A stretch of 64,000 nt of DNA from an uncultured Flavobacteriaceae bacterium (GCA_947486785.1 CANKUU010000004.1:124001-188000); one strand, 5' to 3'. Shown: positions 27,119-35,788, counted from the stretch's first letter. Numbers and translations: made by a program. Notes: generated by a model from the sequence alone, not told the origin.

Positions 27119-27856
27119 TTACTTTTTTATCTTTTTTTTATCCTTTTTATAAAACGGAAGAAAATAAGATAGTGTAAAATTATAACCTATTCCAAAATTA
27201 CTATTGTCGGTTACTTTATTAAAACCAGGAATATAAAGGTTTTTAAAATTTTCAGGTTTTTTCTGCAAAGCATTTATGAGAAAACCCATTCGAACGCTAG
27301 CTCCTAAATAAATGTTAGCGAACAATTCGGTTTTTATACCGAGAACAAACTCAATCCAAGATGCATTTAAATTATTAAACTCTTTACTACCAGAGCCTTG
27401 TGCAAAATTATCAGGATTCCAATATCGATTACTATCAAAAATGCGATAATTATTTAAAGTATGACTAAAAGTACTAAAAGCAAATCTAGCACCTACATAT
27501 ATTAAGTTTTGTTCACCATACCAGTTTTTATAAGTGTTGTAATCAAAACCTAATTTTAGGTAGCTACCAGAAGTTGTGAAATTATAAAGGTCTTCTTGTT
27601 GGATTTTCTTCTCATTACCTAATTCTACGGCCAACCAATGCTTCTGACTTATACGAAAGTCACCTACCAGTTCAATACCAGTATACCCTTCTTGAAAAGA
27701 GGATAATAGTGGTCTGCTTAAATCAATACCCACACGCAGGCCATAGGGCTGTTTATGCACTACTGTGTCTTTTGGGCTAGTATCTATTGGCTTAGTCTGG
27801 GCATTTGCCGTCAAAAAAAAGCAAAGTATACAAGTACTAATGAAATATTTTAACAT
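27119..27856 (-). CDS. outer-membrane beta-barrel-like protein (DUF6048-like)
   Basis: 245 residues with a signal peptide (cleavage probably after TANAQ, about residue 20). The rest alternates aromatic and polar residues with repeated short strands (YGLRVGIDLSRPLL, WLAVELGNEKK, YVGARFAFSTFS, LGASVRMGFLIN, FGIGYNFTLSYFLPFY), the pattern of a small outer-membrane beta-barrel. It overlaps the preceding lipoprotein gene by 20 bp. From memory this lipoprotein-barrel pair next to rlmD is conserved in Flavobacteriaceae as DUF6452 and DUF6048. A surface or envelope role is an inference. Confidence 0.72.
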   Translation of the reverse strand: MLKYFISTCILCFFLTANAQTKPIDTSPKDTVVHKQPYGLRVGIDLSRPLLSSFQEGYTGIELVGDFRISQKHWLAVELGNEKKIQQEDLYNFTTSGSYLKLGFDYNTYKNWYGEQNLIYVGARFAFSTFSHTLNNYRIFDSNRYWNPDNFAQGSGSKEFNNLNASWIEFVLGIKTELFANIYLGASVRMGFLINALQKKPENFKNLYIPGFNKVTDNSNFGIGYNFTLSYFLPFYKKDKKKIKK

Positions 27857-28355
27857 GTGCAGTTACTTCTTCTTCAAGTTTAATTGAAGGTTTTATAATT
27901 TCTATTCTTTGAATCCAGTTTTCGGCTGTTGTACTAAAGTTTGCGGTTAATTCATCATAATTTACTACGAAACCACAGGCTCTTGATTTAAAAATTTCTT
28001 TGGTTGTATACTCGAATATAAGACTATCAATAGTACCCGTTTCTTGACCGTTATCACTATCCGTAGAATTAATAATGAAAGAAAATTGGGTAGTGTTGTC
28101 ATTCGGTTTTAAAGGAATAGCAATAGAATCTAAAGTGCTAACACGATCGCTAAATGTATTAACAGGTTCCGTTTTACCTTCTCCAATAACTCTTAAACTA
28201 GGTACCATTTTAAATTCTTCGGGGTTTTCTACGTCATAAAATCGTATGATAAGTAATGGGGTGTCTTCATCTACGCAAATATCATCCTTTTCACAGGCCA
28301 AAAATATGCCGATACTAAACAGCAAAAAAATATCAATTATCTTAGGTATGTTCAT
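27837..28355 (-). CDS. lipoprotein (DUF6452-like)
   Basis: 172 residues. The N-terminus MNIPKIIDIFLLFSIGIFLAC is a lipoprotein signal with the lipobox Cys at about residue 21, followed by EKDDIC. The mature part has LLIIRFYDVENPEEFK and a run of beta strands with SIAIPLKPNDNTTQFSF, which looks like a small beta-sandwich. It is 4 bp downstream of rlmD and overlaps the following barrel gene by 20 bp, so the three genes form an operon. The pairing of a lipoprotein with a barrel suggests that the two products act together in the outer membrane, but no function is known to me. Confidence 0.75.
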   Translation of the reverse strand: MNIPKIIDIFLLFSIGIFLACEKDDICVDEDTPLLIIRFYDVENPEEFKMVPSLRVIGEGKTEPVNTFSDRVSTLDSIAIPLKPNDNTTQFSFIINSTDSDNGQETGTIDSLIFEYTTKEIFKSRACGFVVNYDELTANFSTTAENWIQRIEIIKPSIKLEEEVTAHVKIFH

Positions 28356-28359
28356 TTGC

Positions 28360-29769
28360 TTATATCTTTTCTAATAGTACAATATTTTCTACGTGAAAGG
28401 TTTGCGGAAACATGTCAACAGGTTGCACCTTTACAACCTTGTATACCTCTTTCATTAGAGCTAAATCTCTAGCTTGAGTTGCGCTATTGCAGCTCACATA
28501 AACAACTTTCTCCGGTGATATATTTAATATTTGCTGCACCACATCTTTGTGCATACCATCTCTCGGAGGATCTGTTATAATACAATCTGGTTTGCCATGT
28601 GTTGCAATGAATGCTTCATTGAATACATTCTTCATGTCACCTGCGTAGAATTCTACATTGCTAATATTATTATTTATTGCGTTTTCTTTTGCATCAGCTA
28701 TGGCTTGTGGAACTGATTCAATACCAATTACTTTTTTTGCCTTCTTTGAAATAAATTGGGCTATTGTTCCTGTGCCCGTATAGAGGTCAAAAACTAGTTC
28801 TTTTCCTGTTAAAGCCGCAAAATCTCGAGTAACTTTATACAATTCGTAGGCTTGCTCTGAATTTGTTTGATAAAAAGATTTTGCGTTAATTTTAAATTTT
28901 AAGCCTTCCATTTCTTCAAAAATATGATCTCTACCACTATGGCAAATGACTTCTTGATCGTAAATGGTATCATTTTGCTTCGTATTTAAAACATATAATA
29001 AAGCTGTAATTTCTGGAAATGTTTTTCTTAAGTAGTTCAAAAGTAAATCTCGTTTTTGAATATCATTTTCAAAAAATTGAACTAAAACCATTACTTCTCC
29101 TATTGACGATGTACGTATCATTAATGTACGCAACATGCCAAATTGATTTCTTGGATTAAAAAAAGAGATATTGTTTTCAGTAGCAAAATTTTTAGTTGCT
29201 AAACGTATGGCGTTTGAAGGGTCTGCTTGTAAATGACATTTTTCAATATCTAAAATTTTATCCCACATACCTGGAATATGAAACCCCAATGCATTTTTGT
29301 CATTAAAAATGATGTCTGATTGCAGCTCATCTAAAGTTAACCATCTACTATCTGAAAAAGAAAACTCCATTTTATTTCGATAGAAATATTGATTTTTAGA
29401 TCCTAAAATTGAAGAAATTGTTGGCAATTCTAAATGACCAATACGACGCAGGTTATTCTCGACCTCTCTCTGTTTATAAAACAATTGGTGTTCATAACCC
29501 ATATGTTGCCATTTACAGCCTCCACAGGTGCCAAAATGTTTACATTCTGGCGTAACACGCTTTTCTGATAAGGAGTGAAAATGTATGGCTGATCCTTCAA
29601 AGTAGCTTTTACGTTTTTTGGTAGTTTGTACATCAACGATATCACCCGGAACAGTATTAGTCATAAAAATCACCCTGCCATCTGGTGCTTTACCAATAGT
29701 TTTACCTTTTGCACCAGCATCGATTACCTCTATATTTTCAAAAATTTGTTTTCTACTCTTTTTACGCAT
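28360..29769 (-). CDS. rlmD: 23S rRNA (uracil-1939-C5)-methyltransferase
   Basis: About 469 residues from the ATG at 29769. An N-terminal TRAM-like RNA-binding domain contains GKTIGKAPDGRVIFMTN; the iron-sulphur cluster ligands are CKHFGTCGGCKW plus the later EKCHL; the methyltransferase domain has FDLYTGTGTIAQ (SAM site), DPPRDGMH and the catalytic nucleophile in VYVSCNSATQARDL. This is the RlmD/RumA/TrmA family, and the Fe-S motif favours rRNA methylation. Nine more codons are open upstream (MLSNSYFCL) but they lie across a perfect -7 promoter box, so the inner ATG is chosen. First gene of a three-gene operon. Confidence 0.93.
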   Translation of the reverse strand: MRKKSRKQIFENIEVIDAGAKGKTIGKAPDGRVIFMTNTVPGDIVDVQTTKKRKSYFEGSAIHFHSLSEKRVTPECKHFGTCGGCKWQHMGYEHQLFYKQREVENNLRRIGHLELPTISSILGSKNQYFYRNKMEFSFSDSRWLTLDELQSDIIFNDKNALGFHIPGMWDKILDIEKCHLQADPSNAIRLATKNFATENNISFFNPRNQFGMLRTLMIRTSSIGEVMVLVQFFENDIQKRDLLLNYLRKTFPEITALLYVLNTKQNDTIYDQEVICHSGRDHIFEEMEGLKFKINAKSFYQTNSEQAYELYKVTRDFAALTGKELVFDLYTGTGTIAQFISKKAKKVIGIESVPQAIADAKENAINNNISNVEFYAGDMKNVFNEAFIATHGKPDCIITDPPRDGMHKDVVQQILNISPEKVVYVSCNSATQARDLALMKEVYKVVKVQPVDMFPQTFHVENIVLLEKI

Positions 29770-29773
29770 TAGA

Positions 29774-29781
29774 CAAAAATA
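29774..29781 (-). promoter_or_regulatory. -7 box (TATTTTTG) four bases before the rlmD ATG
   Basis: A perfect TAnnTTTG on minus, separated from the chosen ATG (29767-29769) by exactly four bases. At this spacing transcription would start at or next to the A of the ATG, giving a leaderless message. The box also overlaps the longer open frame. Confidence 0.6.
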
Positions 29782-29796
29782 GGAATTGGATAGCAT

Positions 29797-30096
29797 TTAT
29801 TTGGTCTTGTTATTAAGTAAAAACAATTTTTAACTAGAAAGGGATAACAAAACTGGATAAAGATGTTAGAAAAGCCTTTTAATACCATAGCCTTCCCTAA
29901 AAAATAGAACAGCGTAAAATTCGAACTCATTAACTTTAAATTTTAACGATTACATAAAAAGAACAAAGTTTACATAAAGCCTTATTTTAAAGGCACTAAG
30001 AAAAAAAAAACAGGGAAAATCGGTTGGCGATATTTCTAGGGAACCGGGTAGCAACAAAAGACCATTTTACTATTAGTGCTAAAAATACATGATAGT
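29797..30096. other. intergenic stretch left of the IS3 remnant
   Basis: About 300 bp with no gene. It includes a run of ten or more A near 30001 and the words GGCGATATTTCTAGGGAACCGGG around 30025-30050, probably the left part of the decayed insertion element, but no terminal inverted repeat could be matched to the right side. Confidence 0.4.
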
Positions 30097-31061
30097 ATGA
30101 ATCAGCAGCAACTAAAACGTTTAAAGAAGCTTGAAGAAGAGAACAAATAACTGAAACAAATGTACTCAGATGTTCGCCTAAATAATAAAATATTAAAGAA
30201 CGTTTTGTGAAAAAAATCTAAAGCCTTCCGACAAGAGAATCCAAGCAAAATATCTCAACAAACACTATACGGTTCTCATCTTACCTGTTTGTAAACTTAT
30301 TGGTTTAAACAGATCCATGTGGTATTACCAAAACAAACGGGATGACAGCGAAGTCATCAACAGGCTAACTGAATTAACCGAATTATATTCGACGTTGGAT
30401 CTTGATGAGAACTTTTATAAGTTATGTGATAAGAGCCTAAAATGGAATCGAGAGCGGGTATTGTGTGTGTATCGCAATATAAAGCTGAGCCTTAGAAGTA
30501 AGCACAAAAAACCATTGGTAAACGTGTAAGGCAAACCCTTGTAAGCAGCTTCACAGCTGCATGAGTGTAGAGGTATGGACTTTATGAACGATACACTTAC
30601 CGATGGCGGAAAAGTAGATGTATTCTAAGTACTTGATACCAAGAACCGCGAAGTCATTGCCATTGAAGGCGTACTACCCTATCCAACAGAGGCGGTCACT
30701 AAAACCATGAAAAACCTAAAACAAAAGAGGGACTCCCAAATATATAAGAGGTGTTAATGGACCAAAATTTACCTTAAAAACATTTATGAACTGGTGTAAA
30801 AAGAACTTTATAGAAATCAAATATACCCAACCTGCAAAACAAATGCATAACAGATACATCGCACGGTTCAATCCCATTTTAGAGAAGACATATTTGGATG
30901 CTTATTATTTTTATGACGCATATCAGCTCAAAAAAATAAGCGATAACTGATGGAAAGACTATAATTTTAACAACCACATAAATCGCTGGGCAATAAATCA
31001 CCCAAAAGAATATATGCCCAGATTTGATGAAGAATTTAAATTCTTCATCAAATCGACCTAA
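30097..31061 (+). pseudogene. decayed IS3-family transposase (OrfA/OrfB remnant)
   Basis: A plus-strand stretch that reads in pieces as an IS3-type element: an OrfA-like leucine-zipper end (ATG at 30097, LKRLKKLEEENK then stop, LKQMYSDVRLNNKILKNVL), then OrfB parts including CDKSLKWNRERVLCVYRNIKLSLRSK, WGMDFMNDTLTDGGK-like DDE-core sequence around 30570-30630 (Asp in MDFMNDTL), and the C-terminal NHINRWAINHPKEYMPRFDEEF equivalent (compare LGNxSPxEY). At least six in-frame stops and several frameshifts make it non-functional. I could not identify clear terminal inverted repeats. Confidence 0.82.
31021..31054. repeat. 34-bp perfect palindrome at the end of the IS3 remnant
   Basis: GATTTGATGAAGAATTT at 31021-31037 is followed immediately by its exact reverse complement at 31038-31054, with no spacer. 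It ends 5 bp before the stop codon of the decayed transposase and overlaps codons for DEEFKFFIKS. Confidence 0.9.
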
Positions 31062-31194
31062 ACAACAATTATATGTATCAAATTTAGAGGAGCCCTAAAA
31101 TGGGGAAGGCTACACGGGCCATGCTCCCATTGTTTTTGTATTTACACACTTTGAGATAATGGTTCAAAATATGGTCGAGTTTAAGTCTAAAATT

Positions 31195-32916
31195 TTAATT
31201 GTCGACAACCCTAAATATCCATGTTTTACCTTTAAATTTCCCGTCAAAATTACTATCTCTAGCTTTTCTAGCTTCTCCAATAGTATTGTATCTAGCCAAA
31301 TACACATAATTATACCTATTAGAACTTCGGTAGAAAGATTTACCTTTAATTCCTAATTTGGCTAAATCTGCCATAAAAACATTAAAATATTTTTTAGTAC
31401 CAAAAACATTGGCTATTAAATAAAAACCTGACTCAAGACCCTCTGAATTAGACACTTCTTGATATTTCTCACCAGGTAGTGGTGTAACATCTTCTGCTCG
31501 GGCTGCGGCCTTCTCTTTGGCAATTTTGGCTTCATTAGCTGCCTTTTGTTCAGCTAATAATTTTGCTTCTTCTCTTAATTTATTTATCGAATCTTTGGTT
31601 CTAATTTCTAATGCTTTTCTAGCTGCAATTGCAGCTTCTTTTTTAGCATCATTTTCAATTTTAAGTTTAGCTAAACGTTGTTGATTTTCAACATTCTTCT
31701 TTTTAGCTGCTAGCGCTTTTTTATCTTTATTCCTATCCTTAGTAATTTTAGCCTTCTCTTTATCTCGTTTTTTCAATAAAGCAGCTTCCTCTTTACTAGC
31801 CTTATCGGCAATTGACTTATCTTGTCTAAGTTTTCTTTCTAGTTCTTTTTGTTTACTTGCTTCAATTTTTTGTTTCTTTTTGTCTGAGGCGTTTAATTTA
31901 GTGGTTTTTTTAGCTTCTCTTTGATCATCCCGAACTTCATCAGAGGTTCGCTCTTTTTGTTTTTTAACTCTTTTCTCAAATTCATTTGAAACTATTCTTC
32001 TTCTTTTACTAGGCTTTCCTATAAAGTACGATGCAATAAGCTCAAAAGAAGGATCATTTGAACTTAACGAGGAACTAATGCCAAATTCAACCAAAGCCCC
32101 TAGAGAAAATCTGTTAAATATGGTGCCCCCTGCCCCTGCTGAAATGCCGTAAAAATTGTTATATCCAACTTGTCCCCAATATTTTTGAGTACTAAATAAC
32201 GTATTTAATCCTAATTGATTTTTTTGATTTGGTATCGTTTTTACATATACTGAGGGGCGTATGTATGCGGTTTCATCAAAATTTAAAACTGAAAATTCAT
32301 ACGATGCCAAACCCATAAATATTTTATTAGAAGTACCAGCATTAGAGGTACTCTCTGTAAAATTATAGCTTACCAAATTTTCGGAAGCCAAGCTTACTGA
32401 GAAATTTTTATACTCCAAATTAATACCAGGTGCTACTTGCAAAATAAAATCGCTTGTTAACTCTGGCCCAGGAATTCCAGGTATAGGGTTTGAAGGAAAT
32501 CTCGTATCTGCCAATTCTTGCTTAAATGCAAATAAATTAAGACCGAAAGAAAGGCTTAGAAGATTATCGAATTGTAATTTATATGCATAGTTTAAAGCCA
32601 CACCTGTATCAAAAAAAACACCTGTATTATGCTCAAAAAAACCAACCCCTGCTGCAGAATTATCATTTAGAGCACGGGTATAATTTAAGAATAGCGTTGA
32701 AGGGTCTACATCAATATTTTGCCATTGCCAACGCGTCCATAAAGATATTGATTGCGGATTATTAAGGTTCAACGAAAATGCTGGGTTGTAAAGACTTGCA
32801 TTAAACTGCGTTAAATTATGTTGCCTTAAATCAGCGGGCACCAAAATATTTGCATCTTGTGAAAAACCAATAAAAGAGAATAAGCTTATAACAGCTAAAA
32901 AAATAGATTTAACCAT
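31195..32916 (-). CDS. PorP/SprF-family membrane protein with Lys/Ala coiled coil and SPOR-like C-terminus
   Basis: 573 residues. A signal peptide (to about residue 19, FIGFSQ) is followed by a PorP/SprF-type beta-barrel (about 20-310), recognised by PADLRQHNLTQFNASLYNPA and AGVGFFEHNTGVFFDTGVALNYAY. PorP/SprF proteins accompany type IX secretion and gliding. Residues about 315-480 are a highly charged Lys/Glu/Ala-rich helical region, probably a long coiled coil, and the last about 80 residues (GFYLIANVFGTKKYFNVFM, YVYLARYNTIGEARKARD) resemble a SPOR peptidoglycan-binding domain. The layout suggests an outer-membrane protein tethered to the cell wall. It stands alone, without gldKLMN or porV nearby. 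Confidence 0.85.
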   Translation of the reverse strand: MVKSIFLAVISLFSFIGFSQDANILVPADLRQHNLTQFNASLYNPAFSLNLNNPQSISLWTRWQWQNIDVDPSTLFLNYTRALNDNSAAGVGFFEHNTGVFFDTGVALNYAYKLQFDNLLSLSFGLNLFAFKQELADTRFPSNPIPGIPGPELTSDFILQVAPGINLEYKNFSVSLASENLVSYNFTESTSNAGTSNKIFMGLASYEFSVLNFDETAYIRPSVYVKTIPNQKNQLGLNTLFSTQKYWGQVGYNNFYGISAGAGGTIFNRFSLGALVEFGISSSLSSNDPSFELIASYFIGKPSKRRRIVSNEFEKRVKKQKERTSDEVRDDQREAKKTTKLNASDKKKQKIEASKQKELERKLRQDKSIADKASKEEAALLKKRDKEKAKITKDRNKDKKALAAKKKNVENQQRLAKLKIENDAKKEAAIAARKALEIRTKDSINKLREEAKLLAEQKAANEAKIAKEKAAARAEDVTPLPGEKYQEVSNSEGLESGFYLIANVFGTKKYFNVFMADLAKLGIKGKSFYRSSNRYNYVYLARYNTIGEARKARDSNFDGKFKGKTWIFRVVDN

Positions 32917-33010
32917 GGGAACAATAAAAAAAACAATTAGTAGAGCATACTATTTTAAACTAAATTTAGTTAGAGTAAGAGAAAGCTATCAACAATTTGA
33001 TAAATAACCT

Positions 33011-33565
33011 ATGTCGCTGCTAAAATCAATCTTTGTTTCATTTTTAATAGTATGCTTTATCGGATGCAATGATAAAACAAAAAAATCAGAAAGTACCCCA
33101 ACTGTTGCGGGTGTTTCTACGTTTTATTTTATTCGTCATGCCGAAAAAGATCGAAGTAATATGAACGAAAATGATCCTGAACTCAATCAAGATGGTCTTG
33201 GTAGAGCTATGCATTGGGCAGAAATTTTAAAAGATGTTCCTTTAAATGCCATATATAGCACAGACTACAAAAGAACAACAATGACTGCTGCACCAATATC
33301 AGTAAAAAAAGATATTGATATACAATATTATGACCCACGGATAATTGATGTGAACCAATTTAAACTTGACAATCAAAATAAAAATGTACTCATAGTAGGG
33401 CATAGCAATACAACACCCGATTTTGTAAATATGATGATCGGCGAAGAAAAATACCAAGCTATGGATGATTCTGATAACGGTAGCCTTTTTATTGTTCAGA
33501 TTGCCAACGGAGTACCCACAGCACAACGTTTACATTTTAATTGTAACTGCCCGAAACGTGACTAG
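33011..33565 (+). CDS. histidine phosphatase-family lipoprotein
   Basis: 184 residues. An N-terminal lipoprotein signal (FLIVCFIGC, Cys at about residue 19) precedes a phosphoglycerate-mutase-like domain: FYFIRHAEKD carries the catalytic RH(A) motif, LNQDGLGRAMHWAEIL the first conserved helix, IYSTDYKRTTMTAAPI the second Arg-containing loop, and LIVGHSNTTPDFVNMMIG the second catalytic His. The SixA-like short form is a phosphohydrolase; here lipid anchoring places it in the envelope. The substrate is unknown. Its 3' end overlaps that of the converging lipoprotein gene by 29 bp. Confidence 0.88.
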   Translation: MSLLKSIFVSFLIVCFIGCNDKTKKSESTPTVAGVSTFYFIRHAEKDRSNMNENDPELNQDGLGRAMHWAEILKDVPLNAIYSTDYKRTTMTAAPISVKKDIDIQYYDPRIIDVNQFKLDNQNKNVLIVGHSNTTPDFVNMMIGEEKYQAMDDSDNGSLFIVQIANGVPTAQRLHFNCNCPKRD

Positions 33566-34289
33566 TTATATTTTCGATTTCAATGGTGGACAATAATTTA
33601 AGTTCGTCATTTATATACAAACTATCAATCTGTAGAATATTCAATTTGTTGTGTTTTGGCTTTAAATTTTTATAGTCGACAAACCTAATTTCGTCTACGT
33701 AGCGCTCATTATAGGCTTCTCTAAAGCGCATTCCACCACCATTTGTATGATACTCGTAAGCTAAATAATCTACCTTAAATGTATCTTTATTAATCCAATA
33801 GAGATAGGTGTCATCAAAATCATCTCCACCATTTTTTTGGCTAAAGGAGATTTTTATCTTAAAATAGGCTTGTTTTTTAATTTCTATTTCACCCAAAAGC
33901 TCTTTTTGTACAGCAGGATCATTTAAGCCGTAAGGTAATTTAGAAAAGTAATGGACTGAGTTGACTGAATTGGCATAAATATGTGCAAGCGAATCTGGCA
34001 AAACCACGAGACTATCATTCTTGTATCGCTGTAATTTGCCTTTCGATAACACATCTAATAGTTTAACCGTATCGTTTTTTAGTAAACGAGTTAATATCTT
34101 TTGTTTTCCACGAGTTTCAGAGGTATATGTTTTTCCCCTAAAATCAAAAGAAATGGTTTTAAGTTCAAATAAATTTCCTCCGCTTACCGCAATGCTTTTG
34201 TCTACAATTTCTTGTACTGTTAGTTTCTTATCATATTGTTTACAAGACAAAACAAAAAGTACGATCATTAAAGCTACTATTTTTTGCAT
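33537..34289 (-). CDS. lipoprotein, DUF6503-like
   Basis: About 250 residues from the ATG at 34289, chosen because MQKIVALMIVLFVLSC is a clean lipoprotein signal; the frame is open 26 codons further but that part is not signal-like. The mature protein begins KQYDKKLTVQEIVDKSIAVSGG and contains ISFDFRGKTYTSETRGK and DTYLYWINKDTFKVDYLAYEY, a pattern I associate with DUF6503, an envelope family of unknown function with a LolA/MucB-like all-beta appearance. The conserved YLYWINK strand faces a possible ligand groove. Converges on the phosphatase gene and is divergent from smpB. Confidence 0.7.
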   Translation of the reverse strand: MQKIVALMIVLFVLSCKQYDKKLTVQEIVDKSIAVSGGNLFELKTISFDFRGKTYTSETRGKQKILTRLLKNDTVKLLDVLSKGKLQRYKNDSLVVLPDSLAHIYANSVNSVHYFSKLPYGLNDPAVQKELLGEIEIKKQAYFKIKISFSQKNGGDDFDDTYLYWINKDTFKVDYLAYEYHTNGGGMRFREAYNERYVDEIRFVDYKNLKPKHNKLNILQIDSLYINDELKLLSTIEIENITSHVSGSYN

Positions 34290-34386
34290 CCTAAATATTT
34301 TAATAGTTGTTCGAAAAAACGAATTATTCTTTACAGAAATCTTGCTCAATCTAAAGTTAAAATTCATTTTAAACCATTTTTGTCCC

Positions 34387-34394
34387 TATTTTTG
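34387..34394 (+). promoter_or_regulatory. -7 box (TATTTTTG) four bases before the smpB ATG
   Basis: A perfect TAnnTTTG followed by four bases and then the ATG at 34399. No TTTG box lies at the usual distance upstream. The geometry predicts a leaderless transcript, as at rlmD and bamD. Confidence 0.6.
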
Positions 34395-34398
34395 TAAT

Positions 34399-34863
34399 AT
34401 GCTTCAGAAAAACATTAATATAAAGAATAAAAGAGCTCGGTTTGAATATGAGCTACTTGACAAGTTTACTGCAGGTATTGTTTTAGGAGGAACTGAAATA
34501 AAGTCGATTCGTGAAAGTAAGGCATCTATTTCTGAAAGCTTTTGTGAATTTAATGAACGGGGCGAACTTTTTATTATTAACATGCAAATCGATGAATACT
34601 CGCATGCATCGCATTATAATCATAAACCAAAAGCAGAACGTAAACTTTTATTGAATAAACAAGAATTAAAAAAACTTCAAAAAGAGGTAAACGTATCTGG
34701 ACTTACTATTATTCCATTAAATCTTTTTTTAAATAATCGGGGTTTAGCAAAATTAAACATTGCGCTTGCTAAGGGCAAGAAGTTGTACGATAAGCGCGAA
34801 ACAATTAAAGATAGAGATAATAAGCGCAATTTAGACCGTATTAAAAAGAGCTTTAATAATTAA
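34399..34863 (+). CDS. smpB: SsrA-binding protein
   Basis: 154 residues. Binds tmRNA and delivers it to stalled ribosomes for trans-translation. The conserved core is present: NKRARFEYELLDKFTAGIVL, GGTEIKSIRESKASISESF, QIDEYSHASHYNHKPKAERKLLL, and the C-terminal basic tail KGKKLYDKRETIKDRDNKRNL that threads into the decoding site. The frame stays open far upstream (to 34021) but that part is antisense to the lipoprotein gene and shows no conservation; the ATG at 34399 gives the normal length and lies four bases after a -7 box. Confidence 0.97.
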   Translation: MLQKNINIKNKRARFEYELLDKFTAGIVLGGTEIKSIRESKASISESFCEFNERGELFIINMQIDEYSHASHYNHKPKAERKLLLNKQELKKLQKEVNVSGLTIIPLNLFLNNRGLAKLNIALAKGKKLYDKRETIKDRDNKRNLDRIKKSFNN

Positions 34864-34955
34864 AATGGCTGTTTTAACAAAAAAGATACGCCTCCTTTAA
34901 CTACTACCATTAAAACTTTTATGTCAAAACTAAAATACAGCCAAATTAGTCTTAG

Positions 34956-35615
34956 TTAATTTTTGTTTTTTAATAGGGGCACAAAACGAAAAGAGCCAAA
35001 CTCTTTTTTCTCAAATTCTGTAGCCGATTTACGAATAAAAATCGTCATTATTTGATCATCAATTCCCACCGGAATTACTAAACGCCCTCCTATCTTTAGC
35101 TGAGCCATTAAAGCTTTTGGCACATGAGGTGCGCCAGCAGTAACAATAATACCATCAAAAGGGGCTTCTTCTGGCAGGCCTTTATAACCATCTCCAAAAA
35201 TAACTTTTTTAGGACGATACCCCATTTTCTTAAAAAAAATGTTCGTTTTCTTAAAAAGTTCAAGCTGTCTTTCTATAGTAAATACCGTTGCACGAAGGCA
35301 TAGTAATACTGCCGTTTGATAGCCGCTACCCGTACCTATTTCTAAAATTTTTTGACCTGGTTTTAGATCTAAAAGTGCTGTTTGAAATGCGACCGTATAG
35401 GGCTGAGAAATAGTTTGTTGAGCTCCTATTGGAAAAGCTTTGTCTTGATAAGCATGGCCTTCAAAACTACTATCTATAAATAGGTGTCTAGGTACAACAC
35501 TAATCGCTTGTAAAACTTTTTTATTAGAAATACCCTTTTCGATAAGAGAATCAACTAATTTTTTCCGCATACCACGGTGCTTTAATGTATCTATCAAAGG
35601 TATAATTTTTGGCAC
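34956..35615 (-). CDS. pcm: protein-L-isoaspartate O-methyltransferase
   Basis: 219 residues from a GTG at 35615, but the start is uncertain. Methylates isoaspartyl residues in damaged proteins so that they can revert to aspartate. Motif I is LEIGTGSGYQTAVL, preceded by GAQQTISQPYTVAFQTALL and VVPRHLFIDSSF; motif II/post-I lies in FGDGYKGLPEEAPFDGIIVTAG. Related flavobacterial proteins begin near the DT-KH-G sequence, which would favour the in-frame TTG at 35597, yet that TTG falls inside a TACCTTTG box that resembles a promoter, in which case the ATG at 35570 would be first. The catalytic domain is unaffected. Confidence 0.9.
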   Translation of the reverse strand: MPKIIPLIDTLKHRGMRKKLVDSLIEKGISNKKVLQAISVVPRHLFIDSSFEGHAYQDKAFPIGAQQTISQPYTVAFQTALLDLKPGQKILEIGTGSGYQTAVLLCLRATVFTIERQLELFKKTNIFFKKMGYRPKKVIFGDGYKGLPEEAPFDGIIVTAGAPHVPKALMAQLKIGGRLVIPVGIDDQIMTIFIRKSATEFEKKEFGSFRFVPLLKNKN

Positions 35616-35780
35616 ACGAAGTTAAAACGTTCAAAAACAATTTACAAAAAATAAGAGCTGCAGTTTTTCCTTTTCTCATTTAAACCAATTCTTTTAGTAG
35701 AATTTACAATTCTAAGCAAGAGTACGAGATAAATCTTAAAACTTTTAAAGTTCTATTCTTATAAACTTCTAAAGTATGTT

Positions 35781-35788
35781 TATTTTTG
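35781..35788 (+). promoter_or_regulatory. candidate -7 box (TATTTTTG) for the oxidoreductase operon
   Basis: A perfect TAnnTTTG ending 15 bases before the ATG at 35804. The TTG inside the box is also a possible start of the longest open frame, which argues against that start. Confidence 0.5.

Noticed and set aside
31159-31356. 65-residue plus-strand frame near the PorP/SprF gene
   Set aside because: It is antisense to the SPOR-like end of that gene and has no independent support.
34021-34398. N-terminal extension of smpB
   Set aside because: The extension is antisense to the lipoprotein gene and not SmpB-like; the ATG at 34399 gives the standard length.
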